From assembly GCF_036099295.1 (NCBI RefSeq), contig NZ_CP107976.1:6510001-6574000 (forward strand): 64,000 bases of DNA. The letters are read 5' to 3'. The translations under genes and the position numbers were made by a program. The notes beneath the pieces were generated by a model. It saw nothing but the letters and a program-made list of their open reading frames with translations, ran no database searches and was not told where the DNA came from. Of the stretch, positions 15,948-23,693 are shown one piece after another; the stretch's first letter is position 1, and each line of letters starts with the position of its first letter. Source of the DNA: Streptomyces sp. NBC_00358. GTDB taxonomy: Bacteria > Actinomycetota > Actinomycetes > Streptomycetales > Streptomycetaceae.

Positions 15948-16921
15948 CACATCTTCTCCCGAGCGTCTGAGGTGAGGGCCATGAACGCGTCGTCCAGGGA
16001 CGCCGGGACGACCTCAAGGCCGCGAATCGCGCCCCGTTCGGCCAGCGCGACCACCGTCGCGTCCGAGTCCTCCGTACGCAGCCGGGCGCGCTCCCCGCGC
16101 ACCTCCACCGCCACCACGCCGGGCAGCAGCGCCAGGCCCTCCGGCCCGTGCCCCGCGAGGTCGAAGGAGACCAGACTGCCGCCCGCCGCCCGCTTGAGCT
16201 CCTCGCCGGTCCCGTTCGCGACGATCCGCCCCCGGTCGATGACGACGATCCGGTCGGCGTGCGCGTCGGCCTCCTCCAGATAGTGCGTGGAGAAGAGCAC
16301 GGTGTGGCCGCGCAGGGCGTAGGCCCGCATCGACTCCCAGAAGGCGTGCCGTGCCTCCACGTCGAGCGCGGCGGTCGGCTCGTCGAGCACGATCAGCGCG
16401 GGGTTCCCGGCGAGCGCCACCGCGAACCGGACCCGCTGCGCCTGCCCGCCGGACAGCCGGTCGACGCGCCGTCCGGCCAGTTCCGGGATGCCGGCGAGCC
16501 GCAGTGCCTCGGCCACCGGCAGCGGCGCGGGATAGCGCCCCGCCACGAAGGAGACGAGCTCCTGGACGGTGACCCGCGGCACCGGCCGGGTGTCCTGCAG
16601 CATCGCGCCGACCCGTCCGGCGCGCACCGACTCCTCCGGACGCCCTCCGAAGAGCGCGACCTCGCCCTCGTCCGGCTCGTCCAGACCGAGCAGCAGCGAG
16701 ATCGCCGTCGACTTGCCCGCGCCGTTGCGGCCGAGCAGCGCCACCGTCTCGCCGGGCGCCACGTCGAGATCGAGACCCGCCACGGCGCGTACGTCGCCGA
16801 AGGTCCTGACCGCCCCCCTGAAGGACACCGCCGGTGGTGTCCCCGTGGCCCCCGTCCCCGCGGGCGTTCCCGCCGTCGTCACCGTGGTCGTCGCCGCGGT
16901 CGTCCCCGTCGTCCGTGTCAT
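15947..16921 (-). CDS. ABC transporter ATP-binding protein
   Basis: A 324-residue ATPase of the DrrA/CcmA type. A Thr/Ala-rich tail of about 30 residues comes first; Walker A is GRNGAGKS (residues 64-71), the Q-loop MLQDTRP, the signature LSGGQAQR, Walker B LIVLDEPTAALD and the H-loop STHYLEEA. The C-terminal about 85 residues form the extra domain seen in DrrA-like exporters. There is no ribosome site; a -10-like TAGCGT ends 7 nt before the ATG, suggesting a leaderless message. It is first in an ATPase-permease-kinase operon. Confidence 0.9.
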   Translation of the reverse strand: MTRTTGTTAATTTVTTAGTPAGTGATGTPPAVSFRGAVRTFGDVRAVAGLDLDVAPGETVALLGRNGAGKSTAISLLLGLDEPDEGEVALFGGRPEESVRAGRVGAMLQDTRPVPRVTVQELVSFVAGRYPAPLPVAEALRLAGIPELAGRRVDRLSGGQAQRVRFAVALAGNPALIVLDEPTAALDVEARHAFWESMRAYALRGHTVLFSTHYLEEADAHADRIVVIDRGRIVANGTGEELKRAAGGSLVSFDLAGHGPEGLALLPGVVAVEVRGERARLRTEDSDATVVALAERGAIRGLEVVPASLDDAFMALTSDAREKM

Positions 16922-17045
16922 GGAAACGACGCTAGGGGTCCGGGCGGGTGCTCCGGCAGATGCACATGTCGGCGATCGGCCGGGACAAATGTCACGGCCG
17001 ACCGCCGCGGCACGGTCCCGCGAAGAGGCGTCGTGGCGACTCGAT

Positions 17046-17122
17046 CTGACATGGCGTCAGTAGTCTTCACAAGTAATGGGCGCTGGGCTATACAAGGGGT
17101 CGCCGGACTGGAACGCGTTCTA
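17046..17122 (+). promoter_or_regulatory. CTGAC-N5-GTCAG repeat and KstR-like operator before the hydratase operon
   Basis: CTGAC-ATGGC-GTCAG lies at 17046-17060 and TGGAACGCGTTCTA, which fits the KstR consensus TNNAACNNGTTNNA, at 17109-17122. Both motif types also occur before the fadE34-like gene (2462-2492), there 3 bp apart instead of 48. This argues that both operons answer to the same two regulators. Recognition is by eye. Confidence 0.65.
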
Positions 17123-17150
17123 GAACGAGCGGGTTCCACGGCCCAGTGTC

Positions 17151-17192
17151 GACCTCGGTGCGGCCGACGGTGCGGACGGCCGCACCGAGGTC
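17151..17192 (+). terminator. 16-bp hairpin in the leader of the hydratase operon
   Basis: Bases 17151-17166 pair perfectly with 17177-17192 (GACCTCGGTGCGGCCG and its complement) around a 10-nt loop, followed by TTTCG. It lies between the KstR-like operator and the start codon (27 bp before ATG 17219). It could be an attenuator, a terminator for an upstream transcript, or an mRNA-stabilising element. It is not a usual position for a plain terminator. Confidence 0.6.
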
Positions 17193-17218
17193 TTTCGCGC
17201 AGTCGAGTCAGGAGCCAC

Positions 17219-18076
17219 ATGCCCATTGACGCCGCCAAGGCCGTCGCAGCGGAACCGCGGACCGGAGAGATCTCCTGGACCTCCAAGGACGTCCAGCTCT
17301 ACCACCTGGGCCTGGGCGCGGGCGTCCCCGCGACCGACCCCGACGAGCTGCGCTACACCCTCGAATCCAGGCTGCACGTCCTGCCGAGCTTCGCCACCGT
17401 CGCGGGCGCCGGCTCGCCGGGCGTGATCAGCGGTCTGTCCATGCCCGGCGTCGACGTGGACCTCGCCCGCGTCCTGCACGGCGGCCAGACCGTCCTGCTG
17501 CACCGGCCGATCCCCGCCGAGGGCACGGCGACGGCCACCGGGCGCATCGCGGCGGTGTACGACAAGGGCAAGGCCGCCATCCTCGTGATGCGCACCGAAG
17601 TGGCCGACGCCGAGGGCCCGTTGTGGACGAACGATGCCCAGATCTTCGTACGGGGCGAGGGTGGCTGGGGCGGCGACCGAGGTCCCGGCACCCGCCTGGA
17701 AGCGCCGACGGGCCCGCCGGACCGAACCGTCGAACGCCCGATCCGCGAGGACCAGGCCCTGCTCTACCGGCTCTCCGGGGACTGGAACCCGCTGCACGCC
17801 GACCCCGAGTTCGCCAAGCTCGCCGGATTCGACCGGCCGATCCTGCACGGCCTGTGCACGTACGGCATGACGCTCAAGGCCGTCGTCGACACCCTGCTCG
17901 GCGGCGACGTGACCCGCGTCCGCTCGTACACCACCCGCTTCGCCGGAGTCGTCTTCCCCGGCGAGACCCTGCGCGTCCGTATGTGGCGGCGCGACGGTGA
18001 GGTCCGGGTCGCGGTGAGCGCGGTCGAACGGGACGACGCGCCGGTCCTCGCCGACACCGTCGTCGATCACGTCTGA
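17219..18076 (+). CDS. MaoC-fold (R)-specific enoyl-CoA hydratase, Hsd4B-like
   Basis: A 285-residue double-hotdog hydratase. The C-terminal half carries the hydratase-2 signature YRLSGDWNPLHADPEFAKLAG, with catalytic Asp188 and His193, then DRPILHGLCTYG. The N-terminal hotdog (LPSFATVAG, MPGVDVDLARVLHGGQ) has the usual non-catalytic form. Length and order agree with M. tuberculosis Hsd4B (286 residues), which hydrates 2-enoyl-CoA of sterol side chains. CAGGAG precedes the ATG. It is the first gene of a three-gene unit with an alcohol dehydrogenase and an Hsd4A-like enzyme; hydratase and (3R)-dehydrogenase together give the two central steps of one beta-oxidation turn. Confidence 0.88.
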   Translation: MPIDAAKAVAAEPRTGEISWTSKDVQLYHLGLGAGVPATDPDELRYTLESRLHVLPSFATVAGAGSPGVISGLSMPGVDVDLARVLHGGQTVLLHRPIPAEGTATATGRIAAVYDKGKAAILVMRTEVADAEGPLWTNDAQIFVRGEGGWGGDRGPGTRLEAPTGPPDRTVERPIREDQALLYRLSGDWNPLHADPEFAKLAGFDRPILHGLCTYGMTLKAVVDTLLGGDVTRVRSYTTRFAGVVFPGETLRVRMWRRDGEVRVAVSAVERDDAPVLADTVVDHV

Positions 18077-18109
18077 CACCTTACGAACCGTCCTGAGGGG
18101 AGCCGCACC

Positions 18110-19186
18110 ATGCGCGCAGCCATACAGCACGAGATAGGCCAGGACAAACTCGAAGTCCTCGACGACATCGAGGCGGTGGGCTTCGGACCCGGCAAGGTGC
18201 GCATCCGGGTACGGGCCACGGGGCTGTGCCATTCGGACCTGTCCGCGATGAACGGCGTCCTGCCGCAGCCCGCGCCGTTCGTCCCCGGACACGAGGGCGC
18301 CGGCGAGGTCACCGAGGTCGGCGACGGCGTCACCCATGTGAAGCCCGGCGACCGGGTCGTCGTCTGCTGGCTGCCGGCCTGCGGCCTCTGTCCCGCCTGC
18401 AAGCGCGGCCAGACGGAACTGTGCCTGGCAGGTTTCATGAATGCGGGCACCCCCAACTTCAAGCGCCCCGGCGGTGACGTGTTCGGCTTCGCCGGCACCG
18501 GTACCTTCGCCGAGGAGGTGGTCGTCGCCGCGGGCTGCGCGGTCCCCATCCCGGACGACGTGCCCTTCGACATCGCCGCCCTGATCGGCTGCGGTGTCAC
18601 CACGGGACTCGGCGCGGCCCTCAACACCGCCGACGTGGAGGCCGGTTCATCGGTCGCCGTGATCGGCTGCGGAGGCGTCGGCATCTCCGCGATCCAGGGC
18701 GCCCGGCTCAAGGGGGCCGCCGAGATCGTCGCCGTCGACCCGGTCGCCTCACGCCGCGAGGCCGCGCTCCGCTTCGGCGCCACCCGGGCCGTCGCGCCCG
18801 ACGAACTCGCCGACGCCAAGCAGTCGGTGACCGCGGGCGAGGGCTTCGACTACGTCTTCGAGGTCGTCGGCAGGTCCGCCACCGCACGCACCGCCTACGA
18901 CCACACCCGCCGCGGCGGAACCCTGGTCGTCGTCGGAGCCGGCGCCATGGACGACCACCTCCAGCTCAACATGTTCGAGCTGTTCTTCGACGAGAAGCGC
19001 ATCCTGCCCTCCATGTACGGCGGCGGGGACGTCCTCCGTTCCTACGAGCGCACGATCGCTCTGTGGCGCGCGGGCCGCATCGACCTCGAAGGCCTGATCA
19101 CCCACCGGGTACCGCTGGCCGAGATCAACGAGGCGCTCGACCAGATGCGTTCGGGCACCGCGCTGCGGACGTGCATCGAGATCTGA
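18110..19186 (+). CDS. zinc-dependent alcohol dehydrogenase (class III-like MDR)
   Basis: A 358-residue NAD-dependent medium-chain dehydrogenase. Catalytic zinc ligands are in TGLCHSDL and the proton-relay/zinc motif PFVPGHEGAGEV; the structural zinc loop is CGLCPACKRGQTELC; the Rossmann motif is VIGCGGVGISAIQGA. The structure matches class III-like actinobacterial enzymes that oxidise long-chain or aryl alcohols, sometimes with mycothiol. Placed between hydratase and dehydrogenase genes of acyl-CoA oxidation, it may oxidise a side-chain alcohol or aldehyde to feed the pathway; this is inference. GAGGGGAGC precedes the ATG, 33 bp after the hydratase stop. Confidence 0.88.
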   Translation: MRAAIQHEIGQDKLEVLDDIEAVGFGPGKVRIRVRATGLCHSDLSAMNGVLPQPAPFVPGHEGAGEVTEVGDGVTHVKPGDRVVVCWLPACGLCPACKRGQTELCLAGFMNAGTPNFKRPGGDVFGFAGTGTFAEEVVVAAGCAVPIPDDVPFDIAALIGCGVTTGLGAALNTADVEAGSSVAVIGCGGVGISAIQGARLKGAAEIVAVDPVASRREAALRFGATRAVAPDELADAKQSVTAGEGFDYVFEVVGRSATARTAYDHTRRGGTLVVVGAGAMDDHLQLNMFELFFDEKRILPSMYGGGDVLRSYERTIALWRAGRIDLEGLITHRVPLAEINEALDQMRSGTALRTCIEI

Positions 19187-19292
19187 CCCGGCCACGACCG
19201 CGGAGGACCTCCACGGCGCCGGGACCCTCCACGACGCCGAGGGCGCCCCGGGCCGCGGAGGACCACCCCCACGACAACCGTTAAGGACCTTG

Positions 19293-20249
19293 ATGTCACT
19301 GCCACTTGAAGGGCTCACCGCGATCGTCACCGGCGCGGGTCGCGGGCTCGGCCGGGCCGAGGCGCTGGAACTCGGCCGGCTGGGAGCGGCCGTCGTCGTC
19401 AACGACTACGGGCAGCCCGGACGGGACGGCTCGGGAGAGGCCTCGGCCACCCCGGCCGAGGAGGTCGCCGCCGAGATCCGTACGGCGGGCGGCCGGGCCG
19501 TCGCCCACACCGGGGACGTCGCCGACCACGAACAGGCCCGCGAACTGGTCGAGTCGGCGGTCGCCGCGTTCGGGAAGCTGGACATCCTCGTCAACAACGC
19601 GGGCATCCTGCGCGACCGGATGGTCTTCTCGATGACCGAGGACGAGTGGGACTCGGTCATCAGGGTGCACCTCAAAGGCCACTTCAACACCACCCACTTC
19701 GCCTCCGTCCACTGGCGGTCCCGCTCCAAGGCGGCCGACGGGCCCGTCTACGGGCGGATCGTGAACACCTCCTCGGAGGCGTTCCTCGCCGGCTCCGCCG
19801 GACAGCCCAACTACGCCGCGGCGAAAGGCGGGATCGTGGGCCTGACCACCTCGACTGCGCTGGCCCTCGCCAAGTACGGCGTCACGGCGAACGTCATCTG
19901 CCCGCGCGCCCGGACCCGTATGACGGAGGACGTCTTCGCCGGATTCGGACTGCCCGACGACGGCCTCGACCCGTTGGCACCCGAACATGTCGCCCCGCTC
20001 GTCGGCTACTTGGCCTCGCCCGCCGCCGCTCAGGTCAACGGTCAGCTCCTCGTCGTGCACGGCGGCATGGTCGCGGTCGTCGAACGGCCGCGGGTTGCCG
20101 CGAAGTTCGACAGCAAGCAGGACACGTTCAGCCACGACGAACTCGACGCGCTGCTGACCCCGTACTACGCGGACCGGCCGGGCGGCGAGACGTTCGCGGC
20201 GGTGGAGGTACTGGGACTCAAGCGGGACCGGGAGGGCTCTCCCCGCTGA
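19293..20249 (+). CDS. (3R)-hydroxyacyl-CoA dehydrogenase, Hsd4A-like SDR
   Basis: A 318-residue SDR of the 17-beta-HSD type 4 branch. The cofactor motif is TGAGRGLGRAEA, NDYG marks the acidic NAD-binding position, NNAG is present, and the active site is Tyr174-x3-Lys178 in PNYAAAKGG. A C-terminal extension (VAAKFDSKQDTFSHDELDALL) is typical for the HSD17B4 type and absent from simple ketoreductases. M. tuberculosis Hsd4A has nearly the same length. ATG follows TTAAGGACC; a TTG one codon earlier is unlikely. It is last in the operon, with a strong terminator 67 bp on. It should oxidise the product of the hydratase gene upstream. Confidence 0.88.
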   Translation: MSLPLEGLTAIVTGAGRGLGRAEALELGRLGAAVVVNDYGQPGRDGSGEASATPAEEVAAEIRTAGGRAVAHTGDVADHEQARELVESAVAAFGKLDILVNNAGILRDRMVFSMTEDEWDSVIRVHLKGHFNTTHFASVHWRSRSKAADGPVYGRIVNTSSEAFLAGSAGQPNYAAAKGGIVGLTTSTALALAKYGVTANVICPRARTRMTEDVFAGFGLPDDGLDPLAPEHVAPLVGYLASPAAAQVNGQLLVVHGGMVAVVERPRVAAKFDSKQDTFSHDELDALLTPYYADRPGGETFAAVEVLGLKRDREGSPR

Positions 20250-20315
20250 GCGGCCGGACGTCGGCGGAGGGGGAAGGCGCCGCGAGCCGCGGCGGGTGGT
20301 ACCCGGACGACACGG

Positions 20316-20353
20316 ATACGGCCCCGCTCGCCATGGTGCGAGCGGGGCCGTAT
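20316..20353. terminator. strong terminator after the Hsd4A-like gene
   Basis: A perfect 16-bp stem (20316-20331 with 20338-20353) and a 6-nt loop, 67 bp after the stop codon. The next gene is convergent, so it may act in both directions. Confidence 0.85.
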
Positions 20354-20526
20354 GCCGGTTCGGCGTGCCGTGGGGCCGGTCGGGCCGTCGTACGTGCGGG
20401 CCGTCCGTCCTCAGGCTGTCGTGCGTGCCGTGCCTGCTGTTCGCGTGATGCGTGTGGTGCGTGCCGTGCGTGTTGTTCGTGCCGTTCCCGGTCGGGCGCT
20501 GTCCTGCCCGGCCTGTCCTGATGCCC
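20354..20526. repeat. low-complexity GTGCGTGCCGT-type spacer
   Basis: The spacer is built from degenerate repeats of GTGCGTGCCGT and GTTGTTCGTGCC (about 20415-20495). Open frames here are compositionally biased and I do not call them genes. Confidence 0.55.
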
Positions 20527-20709
20527 TCAGACCGTCGTGGCCGGCTGGCCGGACGGCTTGCGGTGGCGGCCCTGAGGGGTCGCCTCGTCGTCGTGGCCGG
20601 AGACCGGGCCGCGGTGTCTGCCGTGGCCTTCGGACCGGACCGCCGACGTCTCGTGGACGTCCGTGGCCGGTGCTTCCATCGTGCTGAAGTCGTTCATTGA
20701 AGTGTTCAC
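20527..20709 (-). CDS. small peptide with two GRHR-x-P/V motifs
   Basis: A possible 60-residue protein starting at GTG 20709 (AAGGA 13 nt upstream) or ATG 20697. It is hydrophilic and has two copies of a short motif: GHGRHRGPVSGH and PQGRHRKPSG. I do not recognise a characterised family. It lies 36 bp after the stop of the large propeller/repeat protein on the same strand, so it may be co-transcribed. There is no signal peptide, Cys, or typical RiPP leader motif. The repeated basic motif favours a real, conserved product over chance, but coding status is not proven. Confidence 0.55.
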   Translation of the reverse strand: MNTSMNDFSTMEAPATDVHETSAVRSEGHGRHRGPVSGHDDEATPQGRHRKPSGQPATTV

Positions 20710-20745
20710 CCCGTATGCAAGATCCTTCTTTACAGCCGGGGGATT

Positions 20746-23451
20746 CTAACGTGCGGTCATCGCACGGACGTCGGAGGGTGACGTTTCTTCGCCCGTGTTG
20801 TCCTTTTTCTCCCCGTCCGTGTGAGCAGTCGCACCCGTACCCCCGGCGGGCACGACGGTCTTGCTGCCGGAGACCGGACCGGCAGGCGGGAGCGGGCCGG
20901 CGTGCAGAGGCCGACGGGCGGGATGCGTGACGGCGCCGGCTCCCGCGTTCTCCTGGTGCTGCGCGGGCGGCTGAGGGATGGCGGAGAGCATCGGGGCCCG
21001 TACCGGTGCCTGCGGGTGGGCGGCGAGCGCCGAGGCCGGTTCGGTCGCCGAGCCCGGAGGGCTCACCGCGGGCCTCAGCGCCACTTGGCCCCTGAACTCC
21101 CCGAGGGCGTGCAGGGCGTCAGCACTTCCGTTCCCGTTCCCTCGCTCCCTGCCGTTGCCGCTCCCGTGCTCGGACCCGAATGCCGGGCCGGTCGGAAAGG
21201 TCCCGACGGCTCTGGAGCCGAGGCTCATGCCGGGCGGGGGTGTCTCGGCGACCTTGGTCCAGAGGCCGGGCTCGGTGGTGAGCGCTTCGGCGGTCCTGGC
21301 CCAGGGGTTCGGCTCGGGCGTCGGCGGTTCGGCCGTTTCGGGGCCCGGTCCAGGGCCTGGGCCTGCGACCGGTGGCAGCGGTTCGGCGGTGCTGCGGCCG
21401 GGACCCGCGACCGCCGGGAGCGGTCCGGCGGTGCGGGCGCCGTGGCCGGCGACGGGCGGGAACGCCTCGACGCGATCGTTCCCGCCGATACCTGCATCGG
21501 TTCCGGTTCCGGTTCCGACACCGGCCCAGGCTCCGACACCTGCATCGGTTCCGGTTCCGACACCGGCCCAGGCTCCGACACCTGCATCGGTTCCGGCTCC
21601 GACACCGGCCCAGGCTCCGACACCTGCATCGGCCCCGGTTCCGGCCTGCGGACCGGCATCGGCTTCGGCTCCGACACCGGCTACGGCCTGCGGACCCGGG
21701 TCGGCCCCGGCATCGAGTCCCCCCGTGGGCGGGAGCGGTTGGGGCGTTTCGGGGCTGATGCCGATGCTCATGCTGCCGGGGAGTGTTCCGTCGGCCCTTG
21801 TCCTCAGACTCATGCCGGGGGGAGGCGTCTCGGCGACCTTGGTCCACAGGTCCGGTTCGGTCGTCGGCGTCCTGGCGACCTCGGTCCGGGGCCCCGGCTC
21901 GGGCGTGGGTGTTCCGGTGACCCTGGTCCAGCGGCTCGGCTGGGGCCGCGGCGGTCCGCAGGCCTCGGGGGCGGTCGGCGACAGGGGCCGGAGGGGTTCG
22001 GCCTTCTCCGTGGTGAGCCGTACGACGGGCGGGGCCGCCCCGGCGGGCTCGTCGCCGGGATGCGAACCGGTCCACCGCGCTTCGGCGGGTGAGGTCCTGG
22101 CGACGAGGCTCGTCACCGTCGACATGGTGTCCGGGCCGACCGGTACGGGACCCGTACCGGCGGCGGGCGACGCCCCGATGGCGTCCACCGCGTGGACCGC
22201 TTCGTCGCGCGGGGGGCGGGCCGTGGCCGGTCTCAGGGCCAGGCGGACCTGGAGCGGCCGGGGCGGGCCCGTTCTCGGGGCAGGGTGGGGCGGATCGGCC
22301 GGCCGGCTCTTCAGGGGCGCCTGCTGGAGGGGCATCGGCCGTCGCGCGGGGCGTTCCGTGGGAGCCGGATCCCCCGTGTCCGGCTCCCACGCGCCCACGG
22401 GTGCCTCCAGGCGGGCGACACCGCACCGTACGGTCCCTGTCGCGTACGGCAGCCGGAGCACCCCCTCCGTGGTCCACAGCCCGATGCCGGGCAGCCAGCC
22501 CTCGGGCGCCGGGCGATGGTGGATCCGCCGCTCGGACGGGCGCCACAGGCCCACCCAGGTGCCGCCCGGTCCGTCGAGGCGCAGGCCCACGGCGCAGGTC
22601 TCCGGGGTCAGCACCTGGCCCGGCTGGATCGCGAACGGGGTGATCGAACACCCCGTCGCGGTCAGGCAGTCCGGGAAGCGGACGGGCAGGGTGCTGCCGA
22701 GCACGCCCCAGCCGAGCCGGTCCCGGCCGGGGGACGGCGCGTCGGAACGGATGAGCAGGAGGCCGCTGTCCGCGTCCGCGAGGAGGAGCCGGTCGTTGCT
22801 GTGCTCGGCGATCTGGAGCAGCGGCGACACCTCTCCGCCGCGCTCCAGGTCGACGACGACGGTCTTGGTGCGGCCGTTCTGGAAGCGGTCCAGCGCGAGC
22901 AGGCGCCCCGTGCCGTCCAGCCACACCCCGCCCGAGCAGTGGCCCGGCACCTCGGCCAGGTGCTCCGGGCCGAACGGGCCGCCCGCCACGAGCCACACGG
23001 CCGTGGATCCCCGGCCCACCGCGAGGGCGTACGCCCGTTCCCCGTCCGGCGCGGGAGGCAGCAGTCGCAGCACGGTGCCCGCGTCGGGGCACTCCACCGC
23101 GCCGAGTGGGAGCTCGCCGGTGCCGGGCCCGGTCGGGTAGAGGAGGGAGAAGGCGTGCCGGCCGTCGTCCACGCGGTGGATCAGCACCCTGCCGTCGGTC
23201 AGCGGCAGCACCTCGGTGCCGGGCTCCTCCGGCTGCGGGCCGGGCAGTGGAACGGCGTACGGCTCGGGGCCGTCCAGCGTCCAGCGCTCCGGGTACCAGG
23301 ACTCGCCGTGGCGGGCGAGCCGCGCTCCGTAGGTGCCGTCGGCCGTGACCACGCAGCCGGGACGGGCGGCCCACCGACTCGCGTCGTCGCCGTACTCGTC
23401 ACCGCTCGCGCGCTCGCCGCGCACCACGGGTTCTGTCGCACCGGCCGTCAT
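20746..23451 (-). CDS. large protein: N-terminal propeller-like domain, long Pro/Gly-rich repeat tail
   Basis: A 901-residue protein of unknown role. Residues 1 to about 370 look like a beta-propeller: recurrent short strands ending in acidic turns (GTEVLPLTDGRVLIHRVDD, GRLLALDRFQNGRTKTVVV, LLLADADSGLLLI, LPVRFPDCL). The rest is low complexity, with PPPGMSLGSRA-like and EPDLWTKVAETPPP segments repeated twice or more and a GTDAGVGAWAGVG block of 14-codon repeats. There is no signal peptide or membrane helix. ATG at 23451 has GGAGG 8 nt upstream. Long open frames on the opposite strand are shadows of the repeats. It is divergent from the Nif3-like gene and followed by a small peptide gene. Confidence 0.75.
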   Translation of the reverse strand: MTAGATEPVVRGERASGDEYGDDASRWAARPGCVVTADGTYGARLARHGESWYPERWTLDGPEPYAVPLPGPQPEEPGTEVLPLTDGRVLIHRVDDGRHAFSLLYPTGPGTGELPLGAVECPDAGTVLRLLPPAPDGERAYALAVGRGSTAVWLVAGGPFGPEHLAEVPGHCSGGVWLDGTGRLLALDRFQNGRTKTVVVDLERGGEVSPLLQIAEHSNDRLLLADADSGLLLIRSDAPSPGRDRLGWGVLGSTLPVRFPDCLTATGCSITPFAIQPGQVLTPETCAVGLRLDGPGGTWVGLWRPSERRIHHRPAPEGWLPGIGLWTTEGVLRLPYATGTVRCGVARLEAPVGAWEPDTGDPAPTERPARRPMPLQQAPLKSRPADPPHPAPRTGPPRPLQVRLALRPATARPPRDEAVHAVDAIGASPAAGTGPVPVGPDTMSTVTSLVARTSPAEARWTGSHPGDEPAGAAPPVVRLTTEKAEPLRPLSPTAPEACGPPRPQPSRWTRVTGTPTPEPGPRTEVARTPTTEPDLWTKVAETPPPGMSLRTRADGTLPGSMSIGISPETPQPLPPTGGLDAGADPGPQAVAGVGAEADAGPQAGTGADAGVGAWAGVGAGTDAGVGAWAGVGTGTDAGVGAWAGVGTGTGTDAGIGGNDRVEAFPPVAGHGARTAGPLPAVAGPGRSTAEPLPPVAGPGPGPGPETAEPPTPEPNPWARTAEALTTEPGLWTKVAETPPPGMSLGSRAVGTFPTGPAFGSEHGSGNGRERGNGNGSADALHALGEFRGQVALRPAVSPPGSATEPASALAAHPQAPVRAPMLSAIPQPPAQHQENAGAGAVTHPARRPLHAGPLPPAGPVSGSKTVVPAGGTGATAHTDGEKKDNTGEETSPSDVRAMTAR
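21491..21622. repeat. tandem 42-bp repeats inside the propeller/repeat protein
   Basis: Units beginning CCTGCATCGG start at 21491 (48 bp, with one extra TTCCGG), 21539 and 21581 (42 bp each); a partial fourth begins at 21623. On the coding strand they encode a 14-residue GTDAGVGAWAGVGT-type repeat. All lengths keep the frame. Confidence 0.85.
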
Positions 23452-23693
23452 CGTTCGGTCACCTCCGGCGACGAAGGTAGTTTTCGCACGCACAGACGCG
23501 GGGGCGACGGGCTGCTGCTTCACACATAAGGGTGGCCAAGTCGGGATTCGCCTGAGGGAACGCGGCGGATGTGCTGAACGATGGTGGAAGGGCGGGGCCG
23601 GGGCGACGGGGACCGCGTCCGCCCGCCGCCCGAGCGCAGGCCCCGTGGTCCGCGACCGGTCGGACAGGGACGTAAGGCAGGTAGCCTTTCCCC

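Noticed and set aside
20354..20526. small plus-strand frames (for example 20352-20687) after the Hsd4A-like terminator
   Set aside because: They consist of the VRAV/VVRAV repeat produced by the low-complexity DNA and overlap the better supported minus-strand peptide.
21491..21640. repeats that might be taken for a CRISPR array
   Set aside because: Units are contiguous 42-bp tandem repeats without unique spacers and are in frame with a protein; no cas genes are present.
20978..23140. 720-residue and shorter plus-strand frames opposite the propeller/repeat protein
   Set aside because: They are mirrors of the tandem repeats. The minus strand has the ribosome site, the expected third-position GC bias and propeller-like strands.
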